A stretch of 64,000 nt of DNA from Ichthyophis bannanicus (lineage: Eukaryota > Chordata > Amphibia > Gymnophiona > Ichthyophiidae), in contig CM066035.1 in the NCBI GenBank assembly GCA_033557465.1, forward strand, positions 898,597,309 to 898,661,308. The letters are read 5' to 3'. Below are positions 30,665 through 41,644 of this stretch, one piece after another. The position numbers and the translations under genes are program-made. Each line of letters begins with the position of its first letter. Positions within the stretch are counted from its first letter, which is position 1. Under the pieces are notes generated by a model that was not told the origin of the DNA, ran no database searches, and was given only the letters and a program-made list of their open reading frames with translations.

Positions 30665-31400
30665 GAATGTCATGCAGGGCTGTCTACAAGGAGTCTCAGG
30701 AGTTTAAATTACACCTAAAGGAGTTAATGCATAACTTTACCATATGTAAAATGCTGATTTCTTCAGATAAAAGGCCTCTTCTATGTAAAAGTATGCATAG
30801 TGGCTTAGCACCGGAGCTCCGTGGCCCCTCAACCTTCCTGCTGTCCTACAGTCGTCTTGACCAGCCGCAGCTATACAGAAAACTTTGATTTCAGCCCCCA
30901 AAAATATTCAGCTCACCATTATGATGTTTTGAGGGGTGCTCGCCAGAGTTGGCAACCGGCAATTGGCAGTGGTACTGCGGCCTACTGATGTGCTTGGTGG
31001 CCTTCATGCCTCTGATCATCAGCCCTGACCTCCTGTCTCTGGTCACCCTCCTGAAGCATTGCCCCAATTAGTTTACATCCAGTGCTGTCAGCTGCGGATT
31101 GGCGCGTGAACTATGACCTGCCCGCACACTCTCACCTGCAAAATCAGATGCCAGAGAGAGCGGCCTGCCTACGCCAGACCATCAGTGCAGCCTCCAGACC
31201 AGAAGCAATTCAGGCTCAGTGTGGGCAGCGGGAGGCATTTCGGTGCTGGCAGCTTGGAGGTAATCAGGCTGAACTGAGCATGTGCAGATGCTGGGAATGC
31301 CATGAGTACTCTCCAAATTATCTCATCTAAATGACTTCCCTCTGAGCTGAACTTGGTGCAAAGTTTGACTCCTGAGGATTTAATTAAGATTTTCCTGACT
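30665..31400. other. Intergenic stretch without recognised features
   Basis: No convincing ORF, splice pattern or repeat boundary on either strand. The 73-residue frame at 30667-30888 and the 82-residue frame at 31082-31330 show no family motif. Confidence 0.4.
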
Positions 31401-31408
31401 TCTGACCT

Positions 31409-33870
31409 AACATAGTAACATAGTATATGATGGCAGACCAACATGGCCCATCTAGTCTGCCCAGCAAGGTGGCAAGAGTAAGTGCACCTGCCGCTCCGTG
31501 CAGGTCACCCCTCCCCATGCCTTTGTTTAGAGGTGTACCCACTGCTCCGTGCAGGTCACCCCTATTTGTTGAGATATAGTTACATTTATTTTAATGTTAT
31601 CTGATTGCTATAAAGGGATCCATTCTGTCTAAACCATGCCATTTTGAATTCTGTCACTATATTTGCCCCCACCACTTTTATTGACAGGGCAATGCAAACA
31701 TCCACCACCCTTTCAGTGAAAAAGTATTTCCTGACATTGCCTTTCAGTTTTACCCCCTTGCAGCTTCCCTGTTTTTGAAAAAGGTTTGTTTGTTCATTAA
31801 AACTCTTTAAGTATTTAAATGTCTGTATCATATCTCCCCTGTCCCTCTTCTCTAGTATATACATATTTAGGTCTTCCTCATATATTTTCTGGCACAAGCT
31901 CCAAATCATTTTGGAAGCCTTCCTCTGAATCATTTAAAGTCTTTTTATATCCTTTGCGAGATACGGTCTTCAAAACTGAATACAATATTCCAAGTGAGGC
32001 CTCACCAGCGACCTGTACAGTGGCATTAATACCTCCTCCTTTCTGCTGGTAATTCCTCTCTGGATGCAACCCAGCATCCTTCTGGCTTTGGCCACCGCCC
32101 TGTCACACTGTTTCACCACTTTGAGATCCTCAGAAACAGTCACTCCGAGGTCCTTCTCCTGTTCCATGCACACCAACCTCTCGTTCCCTATCGCATACAA
32201 TTCCCTTGGATTTCTACATCCCAAGTGCATGACACTGCACTTCTTCACATTAAATCTTAACTGTCAAATATTAGACCTTTTTTCCAGCTTTTGTAGATCT
32301 TTCCTCATGTTATCCTCCCTCAGGACAATCCACTCTTGCAAATTTTTGTGTCATCTGCAAAAAGACAGACTTTTCCATTCAGTCCTTCAGCAATATCCCT
32401 CACAAATATATTGAACAGACCTGGTCCCAGGACCGATCCCGTTCCATTTACCATCACCTTCTGTCGTAGGTCAGTCAATCAATTTCTGATCCAGTTCACC
32501 ACCTTGGGACTCATCCCCAGGCTGTTCAGTTTATTGATAAGCCTCCTATGAGGAACAGTATCAAAGGCTTTGCTGAAATCTAGGTAGATCACATCCATCG
32601 CATGCCCTTGATCTAGTTCTCTGGTCGCCCAGTCAAAGAACTCACTCAGATTTGTTGGGCAAGATCGTCCTTTAGTAAAACCATGTTGCCTCGGATCATG
32701 GAACCTATTGGTTTTGAGAAAGTCCACTATTCGCTCTTTCAGGAGCGCCTCCATTACTTTTCCTGCCACCGAGGTAAGGCTTACTGGCCTGTAGTTTGTC
32801 ACTTTTTCCCTATTGCCACTTTTGTGAAGAGGTACCACATCTGCCCTTCTCCAGTCCTGAGGAACTTCTCCTGTTTCCAAGGATCTGTTGAAAACCTCTC
32901 TGAGCTCTTTCAGTATCCTTGGATATATCCCATCCGGTCCCATGGCCTTGTTCACTTTCAGTTTTGCAAGCTGTTCTAACACATCATCTTTTGTGAATGG
33001 TGTGGTATCTACTCCATTCCCATTTGTATATTTGTCAGTCACAGGTGGTCCTTCACCAGGATTTTCTTTAGTAAAAACAGAACAGAAGTATTTGTTTAGC
33101 ATTTTCGCTTTCTCAATGTCATTTTCTACAAATCCGTTCTCAGCAATTTTGAGTCTTGTGATTCCACCTCTGATCTTCCTCTTCTCCCGAATATACTTGA
33201 AAAAAGTTTTGCCTCCATGCTTCAGATCGTTAGCCATCTTTTCTTCTGCCTTGGATTTTGCTATCCTTAGTTCTCTTTTTGTCTCTTTTAGCTTTATCCT
33301 GTATTCTGTTCTGCGTTCCTCTGTTTCTGAACTTCGGAATTTTGTGAAAGCTGTGGTTTTTGTCTTTATTTGTGCAGCTATTTTTTTGGAGAACCAAATA
33401 GAATTCCTTTTCCTCTTGTTTTTATTTACTTTCCTTACATATGTATCTGTTGCCCCTTTTATTGCCTCCTTTAGTTTTACCCACTGCAGTTCCACTTCCC
33501 TTATCCCCTTCCACCTTGCCAACTCCTCCTTCAGGCGCTAGGCCATTTTACTGAAGTCAGTGTTTTTGAAGTCTAGGACTCAGTCTTGGTTTTTTACCTC
33601 AAACCACACCGTGTAATGATCGCTGCTGCTCACATGGGCACCCACCCGGACATTCGACATGCTATCTCCGTTGGTGAGTAGTAAATCCAACATGAACTTT
33701 CCACAATATTGCTTTTTGCTTATAGAACTACTCATATAGGGCTACTCCTCCTCCTCCTTTTCTGCCTTCTGCATTTTACTTCTTTCTAGATCTGTAGAAG
33801 GAATACTCCAATCCACATTGTGTAGATTAAAGTCACCTAATATGATCACTTCCCCCATTCATGGCTACCT
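31409..33870 (-). mobile_element. CR1-type LINE with most of ORF2
   Basis: A minus-strand CR1 whose 3' tail appears on the + strand as the octamer repeat AACATAGTAACATAG at 31409-31423. It spans the endonuclease C-terminus (GDFNLHNVDW near 33830, a SSDHYTVWFEV box near 33610), the whole reverse transcriptase and the 3'UTR. Three shorter copies of its 3' end lie at 9840 (+), 37533 (-) and 60416 (-). The 5' side is cut by an L2 fragment at about 33873. Confidence 0.9.
31586..33522 (-). pseudogene. CR1 ORF2 reverse transcriptase
   Basis: The minus-strand frame 33522-32479 is open for 347 residues. It contains a basic linker (KKIAAQIKTKTTAFTKFRS), LNKYFCSVFTKE, LKVNKAMGPDGIYPRILKEL, WRRADVVPLHKSGNREKVTN, YRPVSLTSVAGKVMEALLKE, FTKGRSCPTNLSEFFD and YLDFSKAFDTVPHRRLINKL. 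The FADDTKICK catalytic box is in another frame near 32345. The C-terminal motifs (KDLGVTVSEDLK, RAVAKARRMLG, LYRSLVRPHLEYCIQF) run from 32248 downward. Two stops sit just upstream of 33522, and frameshifts separate the blocks. It is a dead copy, but the palm domain is well preserved. Confidence 0.9.
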
Positions 33871-33872
33871 TT

Positions 33873-34400
33873 GCAATATCTTTATCTTTATTGACAAATT
33901 TGATATACTGTACCTTCCTGACACCAGGGCGGTTTACAATAAAAAAACAGAAAGAGATGGCTAAGCTAATCCACGAAAAGGAAAGGAACTACAAAGAAGG
34001 ACAGGAAAGAGACAAAGTCACACAGAGTACAGAAACAAAACCACAGAGCAGGGATAGATAATTGTCAAGGGTCAGCAGAGGGAAGGTCAAAAGCAGAGGA
34101 GATGAGGTGAGTTTTGAGAAGGGCCTTGAATCTCTGAAAAAGAGGACTCTTGTCGGAGGGCAGGGGGAAGAAAGTTCCAAAGGGAGGGTCCCAGGAAGAA
34201 AAAGGCAGAATGGCGTGTCAATTCTACTGTAAATGAACTCGTGAGGGGGAAAGAAGGTAAAGACGGTTGACATGAATGGAGCGGAGAAAAGTCTCTATCA
34301 ATTTTTTGGTTTGAGTTGGAGGCCTGTAGACTACACCAGTATGGATGGCAGTGCCATCTCCTCTTTCCAACACAATCCACAGCACTTCTTTTCCCCTCGT
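33873..34400 (-). mobile_element. L2-like LINE 3' fragment
   Basis: The + strand starts with the tail ATCTTTATCTTTATT and GGGCGGTTTACAATAAAAAA. The minus strand reads LTRHSAFFFLGPSLWNFLPP, the L2 ORF2 C-terminal motif. It appears inserted at the 5' side of the CR1 at 31409-33870. CR1-like sequence resumes at about 34425, where 33706-33770 is repeated. Confidence 0.75.
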
Positions 34401-34662
34401 CCCCTGCATTTCAGCAGCTTTAATAGTGTTTTTTGCTTATAGAACTACTCATATAGGGCTATTCCTTCTCCTCCTTTTCTGCCTTCTGCATTCAAGCTAA
34501 TTGTTCCCTACAGGACTACCACCTGCAGCAAACGAAGAGAAACATATAAAATAAAAGGATTTCCACAAAATAACAAAACTGATATAAGTATCAAACTCCA
34601 TTCATTATGTTCATAAGTAGGTTTTACCAAAACCAACATAAAGGAATTGAGATTAAACACGT

Positions 34663-35275
34663 GGAGCCCGATCCCATAAGAGGTACATCCGGGCTATCTG
34701 GATGCCCCCGAACAGGATGGCCCTATTAGTACTTGATTCTGCACCATGAAAGCTAGACATTCCCGTGGGTGCAGGACTGAGCACAGAGACTATCTGGCAT
34801 GCCCCTGCATCCCTGCGAGAAACGTCTTCCCCACGGCACAACCAGCCCACCGCAGTGTCGACCCCTGTTTCCCCACCGCCTGATCCTCAGCGGGGGTAGC
34901 CAGGGCTCAAATTGGGCAGCAGAGACTCACCTGCCCTTTTTGCTGGCCATGTGGTGGTGCCGTGTGGACCGCCCATTGCAGCCCCTGGGGCTTATACCAC
35001 CTCTGTGGCGGTATAAACCCATGTCCTGATGGCAGCTGGTAGACTTACAGGGCAGTGACCTACAGTAATCGCCTTGTACTTCCGGGTGCCTGGCCTGCCC
35101 CTGCTCTATCCACTCTCCGCCCCGTGCTGCCCCAGTCCAGATCTCCTTGCACTGCAGATGTGTGCGTTTGAGGAGATTGCTTTGCGGAATTCGGGCCAGG
35201 TGGTTAGTAGGGCTGCATGTCTCACCAGGATGTAGAGCCCCACTATTCGCTTTACTGAATCGGGCCATTAACTAA
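34663..35275. mobile_element. Foldback DNA element with GGCCCGAT ends
   Basis: The left end GTGGAGCCCGATCCCATAAG mirrors the right end CTTTACTGAATCGGGCCATT. The interior is GC-rich with no protein motif. A relative with an ATCGGGCCC end is near 12318. It is interpreted as a non-autonomous DNA transposon. Confidence 0.45.
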
Positions 35276-35394
35276 TGAAAGTTGTATGACAAGGATTTCA
35301 TTTACTCAAAGAAAATGAAGACAGGATAAAGGCATAGGGTAATTGCACATAGATCAAGAGCATATGAGCCATGTAGCCCTGATGAAGTTATGAG

Positions 35395-37165
35395 GACATG
35401 CCAAACATCTCTTCAATGCTAACTCTTTCCCTCAATCTCTTCTACCCTTTCGTCCTTTTCTAAAATCTCTGAAGAGGAAACCTCTCATCTTCTTTCCTTC
35501 TCTAAGCGCACTATCTGTTCCCCTGATCTTATCCCCACTGGCCTCCTTAACTCCATCTCCTCATCTGTCATCCCTTCCATCTCTCACATTCTCGATCTAT
35601 CACTCTCCACTGCAACTGTCCCTGCAGCTTTCAAGCATGCTGTGGACACACCTCTCCTCAAGAAACCTTCACGACCCTACTTGTCCTTCTGTCAACCCTT
35701 ATCCCTTCTTCCCTTCATTTCCAAACTTCTTGAACATGCATTTCTCCGCTGTTGCGTTGAATTTCTCTCCTCTCAAGTCCTACTAGATCCACTTCGATCT
35801 GGCTTTTGTCCCTTATATTCTATTGAGATGGCTCTTGCCAAAGTCTCCAGTGACTTATTCCTGGCTAAATCCAAGGGCCTTTACTTTGTCTTCATTCTTC
35901 TTGACCTTTCTGCTGCTTTTGACACTGTTGATCACCACCTTCTCCTCAACACTTTGTCTTTACTTGGTTTAGAGGCTCTGTTCTGTCCTGGTTCTCTACT
36001 TATTGCTCCCATCATTCTTTCAGTGTTTATTCTGGTGGTTCCTCCTCTACTGCTATCTCACTCTCAGTTGGTGTACTCCAAGGATCTGTTCTGGGCCCTC
36101 TTTTTTTCTGTCTCTATACGCAGTCCCTTGTGCTCTTATCTCCTCCCATGGCTTTCAGTACTATTTTTATGCTGATGACTCTCAGATCTATCTCTCTACA
36201 CTGATATTTCTCTGACACTCCAGGCCTGAATCTCTGCCTGCCTATCTGACATCGCTGCCTGGATGTCTCACCACCATTTGAAATTGAACATGGCCAAAAC
36301 CGAACTTCTTATTTTTCTCCCTAAATCCTCCCTCCCCCCCCCTTCCTCCTTTCTCTATCTCGGTAGATAACACTCTTCTACTTCCTGTTTCCTCAGACTG
36401 CAACCTTGGGATCATCTTTGACTCCTCCCTCTCCTTCTCCACACACATCCAACTGATTACTAAAACATTTCTTTTTTTTTCTCTATAACATTAACAAAAT
36501 TCACCTCTTCCTTTCTGAGCACACTACTAAACCACTTATCCATTCCTTAGTTACCTCCTGTCTAGACTATTGGAACTCCTCCATGCAGGTCTCCCTCTGA
36601 GTCATCTCTCTTCTCTTCAGTCTGTTCAGAAATCCACTGTGCGGCTAATCTTCCACCAGCCCTGATATATAACCCCTTTTCTCAAGTCACTTCATTGGCT
36701 CCCGTTCCATTTCCATATCCAGTTCAAACTTCTCCTTCTAGCCTACAAATGCATTCATTATACTGTTCCTCATTACCTTTCCTGTCTCCTCTCTCCCTAC
36801 ATCCCTCCTCGTGAACTCCGCTCTTCTACTGGCTTGCTTCCCTCTATGCCCTCTTCTTTCTCTGCAAACTCCAGACTTTGTTCCTTTCACCTTGCCACTC
36901 CATACGCCTGGAATAAACTACCTGAGTCTGTAAGTCAGGCTCCATATCTCTGCCCCTTTTCAAATCCAGGATACAGGCTCACCTCTTTGAGGCTGCTTTT
37001 GGATCCTGACCTCTTGCTTTCCTTATTTATATCCTTGTTCTCAGCTATTGATTTTCTGTCTTGATTAGATTGTAAGCTTAGATGAGCAGGGTCTATCTTT
37101 TATATGCATCTGTTCAGTGCTGTGTATACCTGGTAGCACTATATAAATATCAGTGCATGGTGGAA
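35395..37165 (+). mobile_element. L2-type LINE, degraded
   Basis: A + strand L2 copy with scattered ORF2 blocks. From 35642 one reads a degenerate KKPS...LLPFISKLLEHAFL and then VFILLDLSAAFDTVDHHLLL (about 35888-35950). Later blocks include a YADDSQIYLST-like box (about 36170-36200) and NSRLCSFHLATPYAWNKLPE near 36870-36920. The 3' end has TTAGATTGTAAGCTTAGATG and an ATATAAATA stretch at about 37140. Many frameshifts make it a fossil. Its left edge follows a CTGATGA motif at 35379. Confidence 0.8.
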
Positions 37166-37227
37166 TTCAGCACATAATTTAGAGCAGGCATGTTCAAGAG
37201 AGGAGTCTAGGTGGAGAGGTACTTACC

Positions 37228-38395
37228 ATACATACTTATGAACATAAGATATGCCATACTGGTCAGACCAAGGGTCCATCAAGCCCAGTATCCTATTTCC
37301 AGTAGAGGCCAATCCAGGTCACCAGTACTTATTAGGTTCCCAAAACGTACACAAATTCCATGCTGCTTGTCCAATAGGTAAGCAGTGGATTTCCCCAGTC
37401 CTCTTTAATAATGGTTTATGGACTTTTCCCCCAGGAACTTGTCCAAGCCTCTTTTAAACCCAACTACACTTTTACTATATCCTCTGGTAACAAATTCCAG
37501 AGTTTGATTATACACTGAGTGAAAAAATATAGTAACATAGTATATGATGGCAGACAAAGACCAGCATGGTCCATCCAATCTGCCCAGAAAGGTGGCCAGA
37601 GCCACACCTGCCGCTCCATGCAGGTCAACCCCTCGATTTGTTAAAGCATAAAAAATATTTAAGTTTGCTTTGGTTTCATTCTCTTCCTATAAAGGGATCC
37701 ACTGTGTCTGTCCCATGCCATTTTGAATTCCGTCACTGTATTTGTCCCCCCCCCCACCCCCCACCTCCATCAGGAGGGCATTCCAAGCATCCACCACCCT
37801 TTCAGTGAAAAAGTATTTCCTGATGTTGCTTTCAAGTTTACCTCCTTGCAGCTTCCCTGTCTTTCAAAAAGGTTTGTTTGTTCATTAATACCCTTTAAGT
37901 ATTTAAACGTCTGTATCCTATCTCCTCTGTCCCCTTCCTCTCCTCTCCGTATACATATTTAGGTCTTCAAGTCTGTTTTCTCTGATTTGTCTTAAATATG
38001 CTACATTGTAGCTTCATTGCATATCCCCTAGTCTTTCTACTTTTTGATGGCATAAACAATCAATTTACGTTTACCTGCTCCACTCCATTTATTTTTTTAC
38101 CATATCTCCCCTCAGCCATCTCTTTTCCAGGATGAAGAGCCCTAACCTTTTAGGGCTTTCCTCATAGGGGTATCCTTCCAGCCCTTTACAACTTTGGTGG
38201 CTCTTCCCTGTACCTTTTCTAATTCTGCTATATCCTTTTTAAGATACGGCGAGCAGAATTGCACACAATATTCAAGGTGCAGTCACACCATGGAGCAATA
38301 CAGAGGCGTTATAAAATCTTTCATTTTATTCTCCATTCCTTTCCTTATGATTCCTTGCATGCCCGAAAGTACTTTACATGCTAACATTTAGATCT
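37228..38395 (-). mobile_element. CR1-type LINE split by a second CR1
   Basis: A minus-strand CR1 of the same family as 28179-29187 covers 37228-37531 and resumes at about 37976-38395. Its sequence reads GAGTGAAAAAATAT up to the junction and continues TTTTCTCTGATTTGTCTTAA after it. The unbroken relative at 58245-58275 reads GTGAAAAAATATTTTCTCC across the same point. Minus-strand protein debris near 37405-37605 matches the FLEERSINHY-type CR1 end. Confidence 0.85.
37532..37976 (-). mobile_element. CR1-type LINE nested within another CR1
   Basis: Starts on the + strand with AGTAACATAGTATATGATGG. It shares TCCAATCTGCCCAG, a TAAAGGGATCCACTGTGTCTG stretch, GCATCCACCACCCTTTCAGT and TTTGTTTGTTCATTAATACC with the copies at 31409 and 60416. 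It is the 3' end of that family, about 445 bp long, and interrupts the host CR1 cleanly. It contains a C-rich run at 37747-37768. Confidence 0.85.
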
Positions 38396-39145
38396 GCTGC
38401 GGAGAAAACAAATGCCAGCGCCCTTCATCTAGGCGTAATTTCTACAGCTCTCTTTGTCCTTCCTATATAAGTGACTTTTTATAATGATTTCTTCACAAAC
38501 ACTTCACATAACGAAACTGAGAATATTTAGATTGGTTCCAAAACCCCAAAACACAGCTCAAAATGTACAGACTGCCCTCACCGTGTGGAAAGAGAATCCA
38601 TAAAAGGGAACAAATATGTGATTTTTAAAGTTACATGTACTGTACAGAAGGTAGACGGAAAAGCAGGTAGAAAAGTGCTACAGAATTAACGTCCACAGCT
38701 GGGAAAAGATTCTGCCTCTGAAGGTGGGCTGCATGGGCCTCTGGCCTCCTTGAAAAACTTGACAGCGATGTGAAGGAGACCACAATCTAAAAAACCTAGG
38801 AGGATGTTTACCAGTGCAGTAAGCATGAGATTTAACACACACTCACCATTAGCACAGGTCCATGCTAACAGCTACTGCATGCTAAGAACAGCAGTGCCGG
38901 GCAGGTTATGGGTGCATGCTGTCAGGGCTACCAATAGTGCTGGCGAACTTAATGTCATGCAAAGAGGCATCAGGTACCATGGCTGCATTTAAAAAAAATG
39001 TATGCCTCTGATACTCACCCCTCTCCGATCACATAACCCCCAATCAGATCCCCCAACCCCATCACATATACCCTCTCACAAACCATACAATGACTCTTCT
39101 CTAACCTCTCAACCTTTCCTTTGCATTTAACCCAAAGGTACCCCT
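38396..39145. other. Intergenic stretch, partly small-repeat sequence
   Basis: The part 38790-39000 (AGTGCAGTAAGCATGAGATT, TGGTGAGTGTGT-type words in reverse, TACCATGGCTGCATTT) resembles the small GTTAAC-type DNA repeats. The rest shows no recognisable feature. Confidence 0.35.
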
Positions 39146-39149
39146 GGTA

Positions 39150-39320
39150 ATCTACTACTACTACTAATCATTTGTTTAGCGCTACAAGATATAAGGCATG
39201 TAAGATATAGTCCCTGCTCATCAGACTTACAATCTAATCAAGATGAAACACATAGTGAAACTGGGGACTAGAGTACGATAAGATACACATCAGTAGTGGA
39301 CAAGAGAGAGTGAGGATGGG
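39150..39320 (-). mobile_element. L2-like LINE 3' fragment
   Basis: The tail CTACTACTACTACTAATCAT is followed by TTTGTTTAGCGCTACAAGAT and CCTGCTCATCAGACTTACAA, the same series as at 29990-30420. Confidence 0.65.
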
Positions 39321-39644
39321 GCAGGAGGAATCCCTCCCCACTCTTCTCATTGCTGTCCAGCTTCAAAATGTCAGCTATGACTTCTAGCAATAGTCTTGTG
39401 TACTACCACTAGGGGTCAATTCGTCAAATATTGTCCTTATTTGGCAAGCTCCCCCATAGCGCTAGTACAGTGAGACTATTGCTAGGCGTCATAGCTGCCA
39501 TTTTGAATCCAAGCAGCAACAGGGCAAGAGCAAAGGGGGATCACTCCTGCCCATCCACTAGACTACCAGGAATACCTTTGGGTAACAGTGGTGGGGGGGG
39601 GGGAGCCAAGGGAGTGGAAGGAGGGCTGCCATATGGTTTGCAAG

Positions 39645-41210
39645 CAAAACACAAAGCCCAGTACACTGGTATTCATACAAGGAACAGTCCAAATCAATAG
39701 TGAATACCACTAATCCCAAACTGAAACCATTTCTTATTTTTTGTCGGGCATAAACCGCAAGAGAAAGAGGAAAACCCCTCTCACTCCCACGCAGTACATG
39801 CCCCTTTTAATCAATTTTATTCAAAGATTCAATTCAATATGTTCTTCTACTTGTCAAAACTAAAAACCACACTTATCTGATCGATCACACACGACGTGCA
39901 CGTTTCAAAGCTAAAGCCTCTGTCTCAAGTGCCCCCGATGGAAAGAAGTGCGTCCATCCATTCATCTAAACCGACAAAAAATGCCAAAGTCTTGGCTGGT
40001 GACGTCAGGGATTCCCATTCAAAAATAGGCCAATTATAGAGATGCCCAAGATGAAAGAACCAATCGCACATAGGGGTATCCCCACTCATCACGGGATCCC
40101 CTACGGCAGAAGGTGTAGCGTATATACATCAGAAGTCCAACCACTCAATGTCCCGATTCAGTCCATTGGGGGAAATAGTCCGCAAGATGAAAATCCAACG
40201 TTGTTCCAGCCTACGTAGTCTGGACATTCGATCCCCTCCACGAGGGTCCACCGACACATGATCTATCACTGTCCACTTAAACTGTTCAAATTCATGATGA
40301 CATTCTTGACAGTGTTGTACTGCAACACTGTCAAGAATGTCATCATGAAATTGAACAAAATGGACAGTGATAGATCATGTGCCGGTGGACCCTCGTGGAG
40401 GGGATCGAATTCAGTCCATTGGGGGAAATAGTCCGCAAGATGAAAATCCAACGTTGTTCCAGCCTACGTAGTCTGGACATTCGATCCCCTCCACGAGGGT
40501 CCACCGACACATGATCTATCACTGTCCACTTAAACTGTTCAAATTCATGATGACATTCTTGACAGTGTTGTACTGCAACACTGTCAAGAATGTCATCATG
40601 AATTTGAACAAAATGGACAGTGATAGATCATGTGCCGGTGGACCCTCGTGGAGGGGATCGAATGTCCAGACTACGTAGGCTGGAACAACGTTGGATTTTC
40701 ATCTTGCGGACTATTTCCCCCAATGGACTGAATCGGGACATTGAGTGGTTGGACTTCTGATGTATATACGCTACACCTTCTGCCGTAGGGGATCCCGTGA
40801 TGAGTGGGGATACCCCTATGTGCGATTGGTTCTTTCATCTTGGGCATCTCTATAATTGGCCTATTTTTGAATGGGAATCCCTGACGTCACCAGCCAAGAC
40901 TTTGGCGTTTTTTGTCAGTTTAGATGAATGGATGGACGCACTTCTTTCCATCGGGGGCACTTGAGACAGAGGCTTTAGCTTTGAAACGTGCACGTCGTGT
41001 GTGATCGATCAGATAAGTGTGGTTTTTAGTTTTGACAAGTAGAAGAACATATTGAATTGAATCTTTGAATAAAATTGATTAAAAGGGGCATGTACTGTGT
41101 GGGAGTGAGAGGGGTTTTCCTCTCTCTCTTGCGGTTTATGCCCGACAAAAAATAAGAAATGGTTTCAGTTTGGGATTAGTGGTATTCACTATTGATTTGG
41201 ATATGGTTTG
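39645..41210. mobile_element. Penelope-like element in palindromic arrangement
   Basis: A 1,566-bp insertion flanked by a 14-bp target duplication (ATATGGTTTGCAAG at 39631-39644 and 41211-41224). Apart from 44 bp at the left, it is a giant inverted repeat. Arm 39689-40318 matches 40574-41210 in reverse complement with very few differences. Between them a partial reverse copy (40322-40410) is followed by a second forward piece (40411-40570), so there are two hairpin centres, near 40320 and 40573. The arms encode the C-terminus of a Penelope-type GIY-YIG endonuclease. Inverted, 5'-truncated copies with variable target duplications are typical of Penelope-like retroelements. Confidence 0.85.
40129..40320 (-). 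pseudogene. GIY-YIG endonuclease C-terminus of a Penelope-like element
   Basis: The minus strand reads QHCQECHHEFEQFKWTVIDH, then DPRGGDRMSRLRRLEQRWIF, then LRTISPNGLNRDIEWLDF before TGA (40129-40131). A CHHEF-type Cys-His segment and a closing W-I-F-x-L-x-T-x-S-P-N-G-L-N motif are hallmarks of the C-terminal part of the Penelope GIY-YIG domain. In full elements this domain nicks the target DNA. The GIY and YIG strands and the reverse transcriptase are missing through 5' truncation. The mirrored copy on the + strand (about 40574-40760) has a small deletion after the Cys-His segment that breaks the frame. Confidence 0.8.
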
Positions 41211-41224
41211 CAAGGGCAGGAGTA

Positions 41225-41640
41225 TGTGATCAGGTGGTGCAACCCTCTTGTGTGGGGTTAGATGATCAGGTAGGGGGTGTCAAGGGTTTCCAAATGGATG
41301 GGGGTGGTGTCTTAAGTGGGAATTCTGATCAGGGAGGGAATTAATGGGGTCTGATCAGAGGGAGGACTTGGATGGGGGTTTGGGGGGTTTAGGGGGTTAT
41401 GTGCTCAAGGTGGGCAGTGCATTTTGTCACAGCAAACACAAGTTGTATTTTTGAGAGCTGAGGCCTGCATTGTATGCTTCAGTAAATATCATGGATGTAC
41501 CCAGGCATGTAGCAAGAGCCTATGCCAGACCTTGTCATATTTGTGTGCACCTGCAGCATTATTACAACATTCCTTCCTCTTCATTTCAGATTTTTTAAGA
41601 AAGCCTGAGAATGATCATGTTGTTGACCTTCTATCTTGCC
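41225..41640. other. Intergenic stretch without recognised features
   Basis: G-rich on the + strand (GGGGGTTTGGGGGGTTTAGG near 41375), then an AT-balanced part. The 74-residue frame at 41424-41648 has no motif. It probably runs into the 3'UTR of the RTE fragment that follows. Confidence 0.35.
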
Positions 41641-41644
41641 AAGC

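Noticed and set aside
32888..33541. 217-residue + strand frame rich in Phe and Ser
   Set aside because: Antisense shadow of the CR1 reverse transcriptase on the minus strand.
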